A stretch of DNA of 64,000 nt from Cytobacillus sp. NCCP-133 (GCF_026011715.1 NZ_BRVM01000002.1:248001-312000); one strand, 5' to 3'. Shown: positions 20,968 through 32,380, numbered from the stretch's first letter. Made by a program: numbers and translations. The notes: generated from the letters alone by a model not told the origin.

Positions 20968-21714
20968 ATGTTATATCTTCATGATGTTTGGGTGAACTGG
21001 TTTGAAGGAGAAGAAAATGGTTATAACGTATGCCATTTTCATGAATGGAGAAAAGATGATGGAGTTGAACTGTTAGATCAGGTACCGCTATTAAAGATTG
21101 ACCCAATTTTATTTCATTACATTGAGAATGATCTTTCTGAGCTGCCACAACAACTGCTAGATGATATATATCAAAAAGCTTATTTGCGGAAAAATCATGA
21201 GCGAATTCAATTGGAATATTGCTTTGTTGTATCAGATGGGACAGGCATATTGGCTGTAGATACAATTGGCTATAATATTCCAATAAGAAAAAGTAGGCTT
21301 ATTCCCCGACAGGAACAGCTTGCTTATGAGATGCTGGAAAATCAAGAAACGAAAACCTATTTATTCAATGACCAGACTGCTTTAAAAGAATTTAATATTC
21401 TTTCTCCGGCCCCCGAGTTTATGGCGGGGCTGACCAGAAAAGAAAGGCAGTTAAAGCAATTGCTCTTTATGGCACTGGATCAGTTGCATTCCTCCAATAA
21501 TGATGCAGAGGTCAGATATTGGTATACAGAATGGAGTCCAGAACGCTATTCAAAAATCCAGTCAATGAATTTTGAAGAAGCATGGTATGAATTATATGAA
21601 GAAAGCAAGTATGGCTGGTCAAGCAAACATGAAAAATTCTGTGAGAATTTAATTAAGGGGCAGCCATTTTTTGAAAAGTTATGGGAAATGGAACATGGTC
21701 CAAAAGTGAATTAA
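20968..21714 (+). CDS. yjbA: YjbA, UPF0736/DUF3603 family protein
   Basis: A 248-residue soluble protein of the UPF0736 family (B. subtilis YjbA, about 250 residues). Begins [20 protein letters not shown], with conserved FHEWRKDD near residue 25. No known function, signal peptide or membrane helix. GGGGGG ribosome site upstream; transcribed toward trpS with a shared terminator between them. Confidence 0.88.
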   Translation: MLYLHDVWVNWFEGEENGYNVCHFHEWRKDDGVELLDQVPLLKIDPILFHYIENDLSELPQQLLDDIYQKAYLRKNHERIQLEYCFVVSDGTGILAVDTIGYNIPIRKSRLIPRQEQLAYEMLENQETKTYLFNDQTALKEFNILSPAPEFMAGLTRKERQLKQLLFMALDQLHSSNNDAEVRYWYTEWSPERYSKIQSMNFEEAWYELYEESKYGWSSKHEKFCENLIKGQPFFEKLWEMEHGPKVN

Positions 21715-21723
21715 GCCAGGAAA

Positions 21724-22757
<1,034 letters not shown>

Positions 22758-22840
22758 TCAGCTAAAAAAAGAGAATTGTAATACGGAAAGCCGCAATAAC
22801 CAGGATCTATTGGAAGGATACCTTCGAGTGCGAAATACAC

Positions 22841-23092
22841 AAAAAAGACCATTCATCCCTAACAATAGGGACGAATGGTCCGCGTTGCCACCCTAATTAC
22901 TCATAATGAGTCACTCTGTCCTATGCAAATTTATGCATAGATCCTCGATAACGAGAGGACACGTCTGTAAAGACAGAGGGCTCAAAAGTCCATTCGATTT
23001 ACCGGATATCCTGTTTTCACCAGCCACAGGATCTCTGCTTACCCTAAGTAAATGTACTACTCTTTTTTCATTGCCGATTGTAAATAAATTTT
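22841..23092 (-). ncRNA. T-box riboswitch leader (tRNA-Trp) of trpS
   Basis: On the minus strand the leader has the T-box sequence GGGTGGCAACGCG (22881-22893), followed by a terminator stem (22847-22880, loop AACAAT, then TTTTTT). Upstream are the Stem I features GGTGAAA and a likely specifier loop GAATGGAC in which TGG (22990-22992) is the tryptophan codon, agreeing with trpS. Uncharged tRNA-Trp would stabilise the antiterminator. A TATAAT on the minus strand (23099-23104) suggests transcription begins near 23092; that end is approximate. Confidence 0.93.
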
Positions 23093-23104
23093 ATTGTTAT
23101 TATA

Positions 23105-23694
23105 TAATAAAATATACTATCGAGTTACAAAAATCAAGTAATTGATTGGATGATAACATGTATATAGGTACTTGTTTTCAGTAGTTGAATTGGCAATATA
23201 TAGGAAGAAGATCCCATGGTTCATCTGGAAATTAACAAATTAAAAAACTTTTTAAAATCTTAAAATTCTTAATTTATAAGACATTTAAGCTATAAATAAA
23301 ATACTAGATTGTTTTGAAGCCGAGAAAAGCTACTTGCAATAAGTTTTTAAACTATTTATAATAAACGTAACAAACATATTCTTTACGTTTTTGTAACATT
23401 TTAAAAACACCTATATCACTCCGGATAGCGAGAGTATGGTACATAATCAGTAAGTTTATAGCTTACATATTAAAGATCTCTTTCTTTTATGCTGAATTGT
23501 CAGAATAGAGGGATAATCTGTCTTTAAGAGAATATAAACTTGCTTTTTTTGTTGCCTTCTAAATAGTCTGCAAATTTTTGCAAATTGAATTAACAGACTA
23601 TTTGAGCAATACATCTGGGGCGTACAGTTGTGTTTTAAAATAGAGGCATCCCGTAAAGGTATTGTTTGAGGAAATTATATAGGGGGTTAATACA
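23105..23694. other. Long AT-rich intergenic region before oppA
   Basis: About 590 bp between divergent trpS and oppA. No supported gene. It carries a 10-bp perfect inverted repeat (AAATAGTCTG 23561-23570 / CAGACTATTT 23594-23603) about 90 nt before oppA. The opp promoter must be here but I cannot assign it confidently. Confidence 0.5.
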
Positions 23695-25350
23695 GTGAAC
23701 AAAAGATTATCGATCTTTTTTAGCATGCTGCTAGTGCTAAGCATGTTCCTTGCTGCGTGCAGCGGCGGCGGAGACAATGCATCTGACGGCGGTGAAAAAG
23801 GCGGGGACGAAGGCGACGGCGGAAAGTCTGACGTACCGCAGGAATTAAGAGTAAATATCAATACTGAACCACCTTCATTAAATCCAGGTTTAGCTGAAGA
23901 TTCCACATCTGGTACTGTACTTCGCCAAATCCTTGAAGGTTTAACTCGTATTGGTCAAGACGGAAAGCCTGAAAATGCAATGGCTGAAGATGTACAAATC
24001 TCTGAAGACCAAAAGACTTACACTTTCAAAATACGTGATGCAAACTGGTCAAATGGCGACCCTGTAACTGCAAACGATTTTGTTTATGCTTGGAAATGGG
24101 CGCTTGATCCTGCGAACAATTCAACATACGCATACCAGCTATATTACATCGAAGGTGCTGAAGCTGCCAACACGGGCGAAGGTTCACTAGATGCTGTAGG
24201 CGTTAAAGCTGTAGATGACAAAACTCTTGAAGTTAAATTAGTAAACCCAACTCCATATTTCTTGGAATTGACAGCATTCTATACTTACCTACCAGTTAAC
24301 AGCAAAATTGCCGAATCAAATGCTGAGTGGGCAACAGATGCTGGTGAAAACTTTACAACAAATGGACCTTTCCATATGACTGAATGGTCTCATAGTGACA
24401 AAATTGTCCTAGAAAAAAGCGAAACTTACTGGGATGCAGAAACAGTTAAGCTAGACAAGATTGAAATGATTATGATTAATGATCCAAACACTGAGTTATC
24501 AATGTTTGACAATGGCGAATTAGATTGGGCTGGAGCTCCAACTGGTGCACTTCCAACGGATGCTATGCAGGCTCTTAAAGATGACGGCCGCTTAGTAACG
24601 AACCCAATTGCAGGAATCTATAACTACAAGTTTAATACAACTGTTGAACCTTTCAACAATGTAAATATCCGTAAAGCATTTGCTCATGCAATCAACCGTC
24701 AGGAAATCATTGACAACATCCTTCAGGGTGAGCAGCTTCCAGCTATGGCGATTGTTCCTCCATCAATGTTCGAAGAGAACAAAGAGGGGTATTTCCCTGA
24801 CAATGATGTTGAAGCTGCAAAAGAATTCTTGCAAAAGGGTTTAGAAGAGCTTGGATATAAAGATGCTTCTGAACTTCCTGCTGTAACTCTTTCTTATAAC
24901 ACATCAGAGGCACACCAGAAGATTGCTCAGGCAATCCAGGATATGTGGAAGCAAAACCTTGGTGTTGAAGTAAATCTTGATAACGCTGAGTGGAATGTTT
25001 TCCTTGATAAAGTTAACACAATGGATTATCAAGTTGCACGTATGGGCTGGTTAGGTGACTTCAATGATGCAATGAACTTCTTAGAAATGTATCGTGACGC
25101 TGACGGCGGTAACAACAATACTGGCTGGGAAAGCAAAGAGTTCCAGGATCTGCTTGCTAAATCTGCAACAGAAACTGATGCTGATGCTCGCCAGCAATTA
25201 TTGAAAGATGCAGAAGCAATCTTCATGGAAGATATGCCTGTAGCGCCAATCTACTTCTACACTAACAACTGGGTACAGGCTGAAAACTTAAAAGATGTTG
25301 TAGTATCCGGTCTAGGTGATGTCCAGTACAAATGGGCATACTTTGAATAA
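23695..25350 (+). CDS. oppA: Oligopeptide-binding lipoprotein OppA
   Basis: Binding lipoprotein of the Opp importer, 551 residues. Signal peptide with lipobox FLAAC (Cys22), a Gly/Asp-rich linker (about 23-45), then an SBP family 5 domain beginning QELRVNINTEPPSLNPG. Starts at GTG with a GGGGG ribosome site. Opp imports nutrient peptides and signalling peptides such as Phr in Bacillus, linking it to competence and sporulation control. First gene of oppABCDF. Confidence 0.96.
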   Translation: MNKRLSIFFSMLLVLSMFLAACSGGGDNASDGGEKGGDEGDGGKSDVPQELRVNINTEPPSLNPGLAEDSTSGTVLRQILEGLTRIGQDGKPENAMAEDVQISEDQKTYTFKIRDANWSNGDPVTANDFVYAWKWALDPANNSTYAYQLYYIEGAEAANTGEGSLDAVGVKAVDDKTLEVKLVNPTPYFLELTAFYTYLPVNSKIAESNAEWATDAGENFTTNGPFHMTEWSHSDKIVLEKSETYWDAETVKLDKIEMIMINDPNTELSMFDNGELDWAGAPTGALPTDAMQALKDDGRLVTNPIAGIYNYKFNTTVEPFNNVNIRKAFAHAINRQEIIDNILQGEQLPAMAIVPPSMFEENKEGYFPDNDVEAAKEFLQKGLEELGYKDASELPAVTLSYNTSEAHQKIAQAIQDMWKQNLGVEVNLDNAEWNVFLDKVNTMDYQVARMGWLGDFNDAMNFLEMYRDADGGNNNTGWESKEFQDLLAKSATETDADARQQLLKDAEAIFMEDMPVAPIYFYTNNWVQAENLKDVVVSGLGDVQYKWAYFE

Positions 25351-25370
25351 GAATAGCTAACTTGACGAAA

Positions 25371-25399
25371 GGTATATGGGATATTTAATCCCATATACC
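25371..25399 (+). promoter_or_regulatory. Intercistronic hairpin between oppA and oppB
   Basis: Twelve-bp perfect stem GGTATATGGGAT / ATCCCATATACC, 5-nt loop, no T run. Expected to stabilise oppA mRNA or reduce read-through into oppB, as in the app operon. Confidence 0.7.
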
Positions 25400-25444
25400 T
25401 TCGTTTCTGAATAAGGCATTGTAATAAATTGGAGGTGTTTGACA

Positions 25445-26380
25445 ATGGCGAAATATATTGGAAAGCGCTTACTGTATATGATCATATCGTTATGGATGAT
25501 TGTAACAGCAACGTTTTTCTTCATGCGCATTGCACCCGGAAACCCTTTTGCATCTGAGAAAAAACTTCCTCCCGAAATTGAAGCTAATCTAAATGCCCAT
25601 TTTGGCTTGGACAAGCCATGGTATGCACAATATTGGGAGTATCTAGTAAGAATTGTCAATTGGGATTTCGGCCCATCATTTAAATATAAAAGCCAAACTG
25701 TTAATGACTTAATTAATGAAGGATTTCCCGTTTCATTCTTACTTGGTATGGAAGCAATCTTTATCGCTGTAGCAATTGGTGTGCTTTTAGGAATCATTGC
25801 GGCATTAAAACATAATAGATGGCCGGATTATACAGCAATGATTATTGCTGTTTTAGGCATCTCCGTGCCTTCCTTTATAATGGCATCTTTTTTGCAATAT
25901 TTCCTCGCTATTAAAATGGGTATCTTCCCGGTAGCTCGCTGGGAAACATTCATGCACAGTGTTCTGCCAGCCTTGGCACTTGCTTCAACACCGATGGCTT
26001 TCATTGCGCGATTAACACGTTCAAGCATGCTGGAGGTTTTGGCAAACGACTATATTAAAACAGCAAAATCCAAAGGGTTAAGCAGTGGAGTTATTACAGT
26101 TAAACATACAATCCGTAATGCACTATTACCAGTTGTAACATATATGGGACCGTTGACTGCAGGCATTTTAACAGGAAGCTTCGTAATTGAAAAAATCTTT
26201 GGTATTCCTGGACTGGGTGCACACTTTGTAACTAGTATCAATAACCGGGATTATACGGTAATTATGGGTGTTACAGTTTTCTACAGTATTCTGTTGCTTG
26301 TATCTATTCTCCTTGTTGACATTGCATACGGAATCATCGACCCACGCATCAAACTTGCTGGCGGGAAGAAAGGAGAGTAA
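25445..26380 (+). CDS. oppB: Oligopeptide ABC transporter permease OppB
   Basis: Channel subunit, 311 residues, with about six helices and the N-terminal [18 protein letters not shown]. Coupling loop near [19 protein letters not shown] 25445 is chosen since GGAGGTG lies 7 nt upstream; the frame also opens at 25439. oppC follows 2 nt after the stop. Confidence 0.95.
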   Translation: MAKYIGKRLLYMIISLWMIVTATFFFMRIAPGNPFASEKKLPPEIEANLNAHFGLDKPWYAQYWEYLVRIVNWDFGPSFKYKSQTVNDLINEGFPVSFLLGMEAIFIAVAIGVLLGIIAALKHNRWPDYTAMIIAVLGISVPSFIMASFLQYFLAIKMGIFPVARWETFMHSVLPALALASTPMAFIARLTRSSMLEVLANDYIKTAKSKGLSSGVITVKHTIRNALLPVVTYMGPLTAGILTGSFVIEKIFGIPGLGAHFVTSINNRDYTVIMGVTVFYSILLLVSILLVDIAYGIIDPRIKLAGGKKGE

Positions 26381-26382
26381 TT

Positions 26383-27297
26383 ATGCAGATTTCGAAAGAT
26401 AAGTTTAAACTAGTCGGAACGCAGCTTAGTGAAGCTGAAAAAATTTCAAAACCGAGTCTTTCATTTTGGAAGGATGTATTTATCCGATTTCGAAAAAACA
26501 AGCTCGCTTTGTTTGGGTTAGTACTATTAGGTTTGCTAATCTTCATGGCGATCTTTGGACCATATATGACTCCATATGATTATGCATCAAATGACCTTGT
26601 CAATAAGAACCAGCCTCCTTCATCTGAGCATTGGTTTGGTACAGACGATCTGGGACGCGATGTTTTTGCACGAACCTGGGAAGGTGCCAGAATTTCTATC
26701 TTTATTGGTGTTGCTGCAGCGTTGATTGATTTGATTATCGGTGTAATATGGGGCGGAATCGCCGGATATAAAGGCGGTCGTACCGATGAATTTATGATGC
26801 GTTTTGCCGATATACTTTACGGTGTTCCTTATCTTCTATTAGTTATTTTATTAATGGTTGTTCTTGGGCAGGGTTTAACTACTATGATCATAGCGATGTC
26901 AATTACAGGCTGGATCAACATGTCCCGTATTGTACGTGGACAGGTGCTCTCTCTGAAAAGCCAAGAGTATGTATTGGCAGCCAAGACGCTTGGAGCGAAT
27001 ACGAACAGAATTATGGCTAAACACTTAATTCCAAACTCAATGGGACCAATCCTAGTCACAATGACATTGACTGTCCCTTCTGCTATTTTTACAGAAGCAT
27101 TCTTAAGTTTCTTGGGCCTTGGATTAACTCCGCCACTAGCCAGCTGGGGAACAATGGCGAATGACGGCTTGCCTGCTATGCGTTACTATCCATGGCGTTT
27201 ATTCTTCCCAGCTACGTTTATTTGTCTTACAATTTTTGCCTTTAACGTAGTCGGCGACGGATTACGTGATGCATTAGATCCAAGAATGCGAAAATAA
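26383..27297 (+). CDS. oppC: Oligopeptide ABC transporter permease OppC
   Basis: Second channel subunit, 304 residues: first helix ALFGLVLLGLLIFMAIFG, landmark FGTDDLGRDVFAR, coupling loop AAKTLGANTNRIMAKHL and a conserved C-terminus NVVGDGLRDALDPR. Tightly packed between oppB and oppD. Confidence 0.96.
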   Translation: MQISKDKFKLVGTQLSEAEKISKPSLSFWKDVFIRFRKNKLALFGLVLLGLLIFMAIFGPYMTPYDYASNDLVNKNQPPSSEHWFGTDDLGRDVFARTWEGARISIFIGVAAALIDLIIGVIWGGIAGYKGGRTDEFMMRFADILYGVPYLLLVILLMVVLGQGLTTMIIAMSITGWINMSRIVRGQVLSLKSQEYVLAAKTLGANTNRIMAKHLIPNSMGPILVTMTLTVPSAIFTEAFLSFLGLGLTPPLASWGTMANDGLPAMRYYPWRLFFPATFICLTIFAFNVVGDGLRDALDPRMRK

Positions 27298-27308
27298 GGA
27301 GTGAGAAT

Positions 27309-28376
27309 ATGGAAAAATTATTAGAAATCAAAAATTTAGAAGTCTCATTCCAAACATATGGAGGTACAGTAAAAGCAGTCCGAGGTGTCAGCTTTGACCT
27401 TCATAAGGGAGAGACGCTTGCGATAGTTGGTGAATCAGGGTCCGGCAAAAGTGTTACGTCCCAATCAATTATGAAGCTAATACCTATGCCGCCTGGCCAT
27501 ATTTCCGGAGGCCAAATTTTATTAAACGGTGATGATATCGTACCTAAAACCGAAAAACAAATGGAAAAAATCCGTGGAAAAGAAATCAGTATGATTTTCC
27601 AGGATCCTATGACGTCCCTAAACCCGACAATGAAAATAGGGAACCAGATAACTGAAGGCTTAATAAAGCACCAAAATATGTCCAAGCAGGATGCTAAGAA
27701 TAGAGCGATTGAACTTCTTCGCTTAGTTGGTATTCCAATGCCTGAAAAAAGGGTTAACCAGTATCCGCACGAATTTTCAGGAGGTATGAGACAGCGTGCA
27801 ATGATTGCAATCGCTCTTGCAGCAAATCCAAAGCTGTTAATTGCGGATGAGCCTACAACAGCACTTGATGTTACAATCCAGGCGCAAATTCTTGAGCTAA
27901 TGAAGGATCTTCAAAGCAAAATGGATACATCTATTATTTTCATTACCCATGATTTAGGCGTAGTTGCCAACGTAGCAGATAGAGTAGCTGTAATGTATGC
28001 AGGACAAATTGTTGAGATGGGTACAGTAGATGAAATATTCTATGACCCGCGCCACCCATATACATGGGGTCTTCTAGCTTCCATGCCAAGTGTGGATAGT
28101 GATCATTCAGCTGACTTAGCCGCAATCCCTGGTACTCCTCCGGATTTAACAAATCCTCCAAAAGGAGACGCGTTTGCAGCTAGAAATAGCTATGCACTTG
28201 CAATTGACTTTGAAGAAGAGCCGCCGATGTTCCAAATTTCTGAAACTCATTTTGCAAAAACATGGCTTCTTCATCCGGATGCGCCTAAAGTTGAGCCTCC
28301 AGAAGCTGTTAAAAAACGGATCCGTCAATTATCCTCCACGTTCGAAAAGCCAGTATTAGTTAAGGAGGGTAAATAA
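27309..28376 (+). CDS. oppD: Oligopeptide ABC transporter ATPase OppD
   Basis: ATPase of the Opp importer, 355 residues: Walker A GESGSGKSV, signature FSGGMRQRA, Walker [13 protein letters not shown], and a C-terminal oligo_HPY region (IPGTPPDLTNPPKGDAFAAR). The HPY region lacks the cysteine cluster seen in AppD. oppF follows 2 nt after the stop. Confidence 0.96.
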   Translation: MEKLLEIKNLEVSFQTYGGTVKAVRGVSFDLHKGETLAIVGESGSGKSVTSQSIMKLIPMPPGHISGGQILLNGDDIVPKTEKQMEKIRGKEISMIFQDPMTSLNPTMKIGNQITEGLIKHQNMSKQDAKNRAIELLRLVGIPMPEKRVNQYPHEFSGGMRQRAMIAIALAANPKLLIADEPTTALDVTIQAQILELMKDLQSKMDTSIIFITHDLGVVANVADRVAVMYAGQIVEMGTVDEIFYDPRHPYTWGLLASMPSVDSDHSADLAAIPGTPPDLTNPPKGDAFAARNSYALAIDFEEEPPMFQISETHFAKTWLLHPDAPKVEPPEAVKKRIRQLSSTFEKPVLVKEGK

Positions 28377-28378
28377 TC

Positions 28379-29314
28379 ATGTCAGAAAAATTGCTTGAAA
28401 TTAAAAACTTGAAACAGCATTTCAATGTTGGGCGTCCTAATATGATAAAAGCAGTTGATGGAATCACATTTGATATTTATAAAGGAGAGACCCTAGGTCT
28501 TGTTGGTGAATCTGGATGCGGTAAATCAACTACTGGACGGACAATTATTAGATTATATGACGCGACAGACGGTCAAGTTCTCTTTGAAGGTGAAGATGTC
28601 CATGGCAAAAAGTCTGCAAAAGAACTAAAAAAATTCAACCGAAAAATGCAAATGATCTTCCAGGATCCGTACGCTTCATTAAACCCTCGTATGACTGTAG
28701 CAGATATCATTGCTGAAGGTATTGATATCCACGGACTTGCCAAGAGCAAGAAAGAACGTATGGAGAGGGTTTATGAGCTTTTGGAAACAGTTGGTTTGAA
28801 CAAGGAGCATGCCAATCGTTATCCGCATGAATTCTCTGGCGGACAAAGGCAGCGTATTGGTATCGCTCGTGCACTTGCTGTTGATCCTGACTTTATCATT
28901 GCAGATGAACCAATTTCAGCACTTGATGTTTCGATTCAGGCTCAAGTTGTCAACCTAATGAAGAAACTTCAGCGTGAGAAGGGCTTAACATACTTATTCA
29001 TCGCGCATGACTTATCGATGGTTAAGTATATCAGCGACAGGATTGGTGTTATGTACTTTGGCAAACTGGTAGAATTGGCACCCGCAGAGGATCTATATAA
29101 CAATCCAATGCACCTATATACTCAGTCGCTTCTGTCAGCTATTCCGCTTCCAGATCCGGAAACGGAGCGCTCACGCAGAAGAAAGTCCTATGATCCAGCT
29201 GTGCATAATTACGCTGAAAATGAAAATCTTGAAATGCGTGAAATCACACCTGGACACTTTGTTTATTGCTCTGATAAAGAGTATGAACAACTAAAAGTCC
29301 AATATTCAAACTAA
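28379..29314 (+). CDS. oppF: Oligopeptide ABC transporter ATPase OppF
   Basis: Second ATPase of Opp, 311 residues: Walker [10 protein letters not shown], signature [10 protein letters not shown], Walker B FIIADEPISALD and an HPY-type tail with a single cysteine (HFVYCSDKEYEQL). Last gene of the operon, followed by a terminator. Confidence 0.96.
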   Translation: MSEKLLEIKNLKQHFNVGRPNMIKAVDGITFDIYKGETLGLVGESGCGKSTTGRTIIRLYDATDGQVLFEGEDVHGKKSAKELKKFNRKMQMIFQDPYASLNPRMTVADIIAEGIDIHGLAKSKKERMERVYELLETVGLNKEHANRYPHEFSGGQRQRIGIARALAVDPDFIIADEPISALDVSIQAQVVNLMKKLQREKGLTYLFIAHDLSMVKYISDRIGVMYFGKLVELAPAEDLYNNPMHLYTQSLLSAIPLPDPETERSRRRKSYDPAVHNYAENENLEMREITPGHFVYCSDKEYEQLKVQYSN

Positions 29315-29315
29315 C

Positions 29316-29345
29316 AAAAACGATCTCATATGAGATCGTTTTTTA
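29316..29345 (+). terminator. Terminator of the opp operon
   Basis: Stem AAAAACGATCTCA / TGAGATCGTTTTT with almost no loop and a T run of six. Confidence 0.9.
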
Positions 29346-29747
29346 CGTCTTGGGATGGGTATAGTAAATACTTTAAGCCAAATCCTTTCACTGTTACAAA
29401 GGATATACCAAGATGTAAAAAATGATTCGCATACATTTAGGAAATAGAAATACTACTTTAACACTTTTATTCGTTAATGTGTTTTTCTTTAGTATATAAT
29501 ACAACATATTTCCTGAAATTACTATTAGAATTTTCTATTAATTATATTTTCATCCATTCATTTAATTAAACGTGATTTGCAATGGAAAAGCATGATATTC
29601 TTTTACATAATAGGTTTAAAGATTAGCAGGAAAAGATACATATATAGAAGATACAAGTTTTTAAGATTCATCATAGCATGGGCTTTACTATAACTTTATA
29701 ATGAAGGTGTCGTTTTAGAACTCTGTAAGGAAGAGGGGGTATAACAG
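29346..29747. other. Intergenic region between oppF and the DUF4015 gene
   Basis: About 400 bp, AT-rich, no supported gene. A good -10 hexamer TATAAT at 29495-29500 lacks a clear -35. Otherwise I see nothing in it. Confidence 0.4.
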
Positions 29748-30953
29748 TTGATAAAGACAAAAAGGATCGCTGCAGCCTTGATATTTACGGCAGTTATTTC
29801 AATGTCTGCCGCACCTGGTGAAGCAAAAGAACAGGAACTTTTAGAGCCGGGGATTCAGCCTCAGAGGGAATATGTTTCTCTGGTGAAGGAACTCCCAGAA
29901 CAAATAAGCCGTTTTCAATTTGATTCCGGCTATGCTTTTCAATATCCGGATGCTGTAAGAGGTGTATATGTTACAGGACATTCCGCAGGAGGGGAAAGGT
30001 TTAAAAAGCTTGTAAGTTTAATGGATGAAACAGAGTTAAATTCTATGGTCATAGATATAAAAGATGATTGGGGCAATCTTACCTATATCCCTGATAAAAA
30101 CTCCTCATACACTGAGATAGGAAAGCCTTACATAAAAGATCCAAAAAAAATTCTTAAAACAATGGAAGAAAAGCAGATTTATCCAATAGCACGGGTGGTT
30201 GTGTTTAAAGATTCCGTACTTGCCAAAAAGAAACCCGAGTGGTCTTATAAGGATGGAAAAGAAGTTTGGAAGAATGGCAGAGGAGAATCATTTGTGAATC
30301 CATTTTTAAAACAAGTATGGGATTATAATGTCGATATTGCAATAGAAGCCGCTAAAATGGGCTTTCAGGAGATTCAGTTTGATTATGTCCGCTTTCCAGA
30401 AGGCTTTGAACACAAGGATGAATCGCTGACGTATAGCATGGGAAAATATAAAGATTTAAAAATGGAAAATGTTCAAAAACGGGTAAGTGCAGTAACTGAC
30501 TTTGTTGCGTACGCAAAGGAACAACTAGAGCCTTATGGAGTAAAGGTATCAGTCGATATATTTGGCTATACTGCCACATTGCCTGAGGCTCCCGGTATAG
30601 GCCAGAATTTCACGAAAATATCCGAGCATGTAGATGTAATTTCATCAATGATTTACCCCAGCCACTGGAGTTCTTATTTTGGGATAGCCAAACCTGATTT
30701 GGAGCCATATAAGCTAGTAACTGAGTATGCTAAGCTTGAGAAAGGAAAATTAGATGAACTGGAAAACCCACCTCTCTCAAGACCATGGCTGCAGGACTTT
30801 ACTGCTTCTTATTTAGGGGCAGGAAACTACAAGAAATATGGAAAAGCGGAGGTCGAAGCACAGATTAAAGCGCTTAACGAACAAGGGATTAATGAATTCC
30901 TGCTGTGGAATGCAGGAAATACTTATACGAAGAACGTGGATTATACCCCATAG
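29748..30953 (+). CDS. Secreted putative glycoside hydrolase, DUF4015
   Basis: A 401-residue exported protein: signal peptide (about 1-26, ending near SAAPGEA), then a DUF4015 domain with the TIM-barrel glycosidase look of the family (VRGVYVTGHSAGGERF near residue 70, IQFDYVRFP near residue 200, VSVDIFGYTA near residue 263). The substrate is not known; a wall or exopolysaccharide glycan is an inference. Start is TTG with GAGGGGG upstream. Single-gene unit closed by a terminator. B. subtilis has the unrelated yjbB near this position. Confidence 0.82.
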   Translation: MIKTKRIAAALIFTAVISMSAAPGEAKEQELLEPGIQPQREYVSLVKELPEQISRFQFDSGYAFQYPDAVRGVYVTGHSAGGERFKKLVSLMDETELNSMVIDIKDDWGNLTYIPDKNSSYTEIGKPYIKDPKKILKTMEEKQIYPIARVVVFKDSVLAKKKPEWSYKDGKEVWKNGRGESFVNPFLKQVWDYNVDIAIEAAKMGFQEIQFDYVRFPEGFEHKDESLTYSMGKYKDLKMENVQKRVSAVTDFVAYAKEQLEPYGVKVSVDIFGYTATLPEAPGIGQNFTKISEHVDVISSMIYPSHWSSYFGIAKPDLEPYKLVTEYAKLEKGKLDELENPPLSRPWLQDFTASYLGAGNYKKYGKAEVEAQIKALNEQGINEFLLWNAGNTYTKNVDYTP

Positions 30954-30956
30954 AAA

Positions 30957-30986
30957 AGAGGCTGATGACTTCAGCCTCTCTTTTTC
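30957..30986 (+). terminator. Terminator after the DUF4015 gene
   Basis: Stem AGAGGCTGA / TCAGCCTCT, 5-nt loop, then CTTTTT. Confidence 0.85.
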
Positions 30987-31041
30987 ATATTATTTGACAC
31001 CATTTTTGTATGCGGTATCATAGTATATGGGCGTATTGAAA

Positions 31042-31227
31042 TTACTTTTTCTTTCCGCCTACGCTTTTCCATCCAGTCTGCATTCTTGCAGATTGGTCCA
31101 CGAATTCGGATTTATTTTTACCGCCAAAAACCTTTTCTCCAATCCCATTTGTTAGTACACCTAACAAGGCAGTAAATCCAATTATGAGCAAAGCAACAAT
31201 CGTTAAGTCTGTTATGTAACCAACCAT
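31042..31227 (-). CDS. Small single-helix membrane protein of unknown function
   Basis: 61 residues: one N-terminal hydrophobic helix (about 5-25, LTIVALLIIGFTALLGVL) and a basic tail ending in GGKKK. TGGAGG site 7 nt before the ATG. I do not recognise the family. It is the only gene in a 1-kb stretch between the DUF4015 gene and yjbC and points against both. Confidence 0.65.
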   Translation of the reverse strand: MVGYITDLTIVALLIIGFTALLGVLTNGIGEKVFGGKNKSEFVDQSARMQTGWKSVGGKKK

Positions 31228-31444
31228 GATAAACCTCCATCTTTCTTTTCACAAAATCCTGTGATTATTTATAAAACATCCCTTATCTCTATTTTATTCG
31301 AAATTTTCTTGTATTAAAAGGGGGAAATCCACAAATACTTAATCTGACAGGATGTATTATTTGATGCCTTATTTTTAGGAGAGATTTTTTCGAAAGCTTA
31401 CTGCATACAGTAACTAACAACAATTCTTGATTTCTGAGCTGATT

Positions 31445-31627
31445 GTAGCGGAAGGTGCGGGATCCTCAAAAATGCTATCGCATTTTCTTCGTGCGATGCC
31501 TATTCAAGGAAGATTATTCAATGTCCTGCGGGATAGCGTCCGAGTGAGACTCTGAGATGCAGAACGTGGAGGAGACTTCCAGCAGCCCCGTGGAAAGTGA
31601 GTACCTGCAGCGGATATCAACGGGCAG
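31445..31627 (+). repeat. Degenerate GC-rich intergenic repeat
   Basis: A locally GC-rich, non-coding segment in AT-rich surroundings with phrases such as CTGCGGGATAGCGTCCGAG, CCGTGGAAAGTGAGTACC and GCAGCGGATATCAACGGGC. These match from memory a family of intergenic repeats scattered in Bacillaceae genomes; this copy looks decayed. The remaining sequence from 31246 to 31804 holds nothing else that I can support. Confidence 0.5.
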
Positions 31628-31804
31628 AGATTACAAGATAAATTCAATCTATGTGAAAAGATCCTTGGGAAAAGAGTCTTAGAAAAATTTTTATTTATTC
31701 CTAAAAACACAGCTATGGAAATGAAAGCTGGGAGCTTATCATGCTGGAATAAAAACTCACGCAACCAAATCCACAGGTTTGGGAGCTAAAAAAGGAGAAG
31801 ATCC

Positions 31805-32380
31805 ATGCATTGGTACGAAAAATTGAATCAGTATTTTCCAATCGAGGAAATGAAGTCAAAAGAACATATGGAAACTCTTTTGAAGGAGCGTTCTGATATT
31901 TACCATAAGGATGAAGGTCCATACCATGTCCTTATGTACGCAGAATTTGATAACTTTGTGTTTATAGACTATTTGTTTGTATCAAAGGAATCACGAGGGC
32001 AGGGACTGGGACACAAGCTTCTTGAAAATCTTAAGTCAAAAGGAAAGCCAATTATTTTAGAAGTTGAGCCAGTTGACTATGAGGATACAGATACTGAAAA
32101 ACGGTTGCGTTTCTATAAAAGAGAAGGATTCGAGCATGCTCAATCGATTGGATACACCCGCAGGTCTCTTGCAACCAATGAAATCAATACGATGGAAATC
32201 CTCTATTGGTCCCCTGGAAGTGAAAGTGAAGAATTGATTTATGAAGCAATGAAAAAAACGTATGAATTGATACACACGTACAGGGATACTCATTTTTATG
32301 GAAAATCTTATCAGCCGGTTGAAGAAGTTCTAACCTTTGAAGAAGAAAAAAGCAGCCAGGATGTTTTAGAGGATGTGTAA
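31805..32380 (+). CDS. yjbC: YjbC, GNAT-family acetyltransferase
   Basis: 191 residues with an acetyl-CoA binding GNAT motif (VSKESRGQGLGHKLL, near residues 59-73). Matches B. subtilis YjbC, a putative acetyltransferase associated with thiol/disulfide stress and located next to spx. Target is unknown. AAGGAG site upstream. In B. subtilis yjbC and spx are partly cotranscribed; here a terminator-like hairpin lies between them. Confidence 0.9.
   Translation: MHWYEKLNQYFPIEEMKSKEHMETLLKERSDIYHKDEGPYHVLMYAEFDNFVFIDYLFVSKESRGQGLGHKLLENLKSKGKPIILEVEPVDYEDTDTEKRLRFYKREGFEHAQSIGYTRRSLATNEINTMEILYWSPGSESEELIYEAMKKTYELIHTYRDTHFYGKSYQPVEEVLTFEEEKSSQDVLEDV

Noticed and set aside
31445-31627. Remnant of a protein-coding gene
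   Set aside because: All frames are interrupted and the phrases resemble a dispersed non-coding repeat rather than any protein family.
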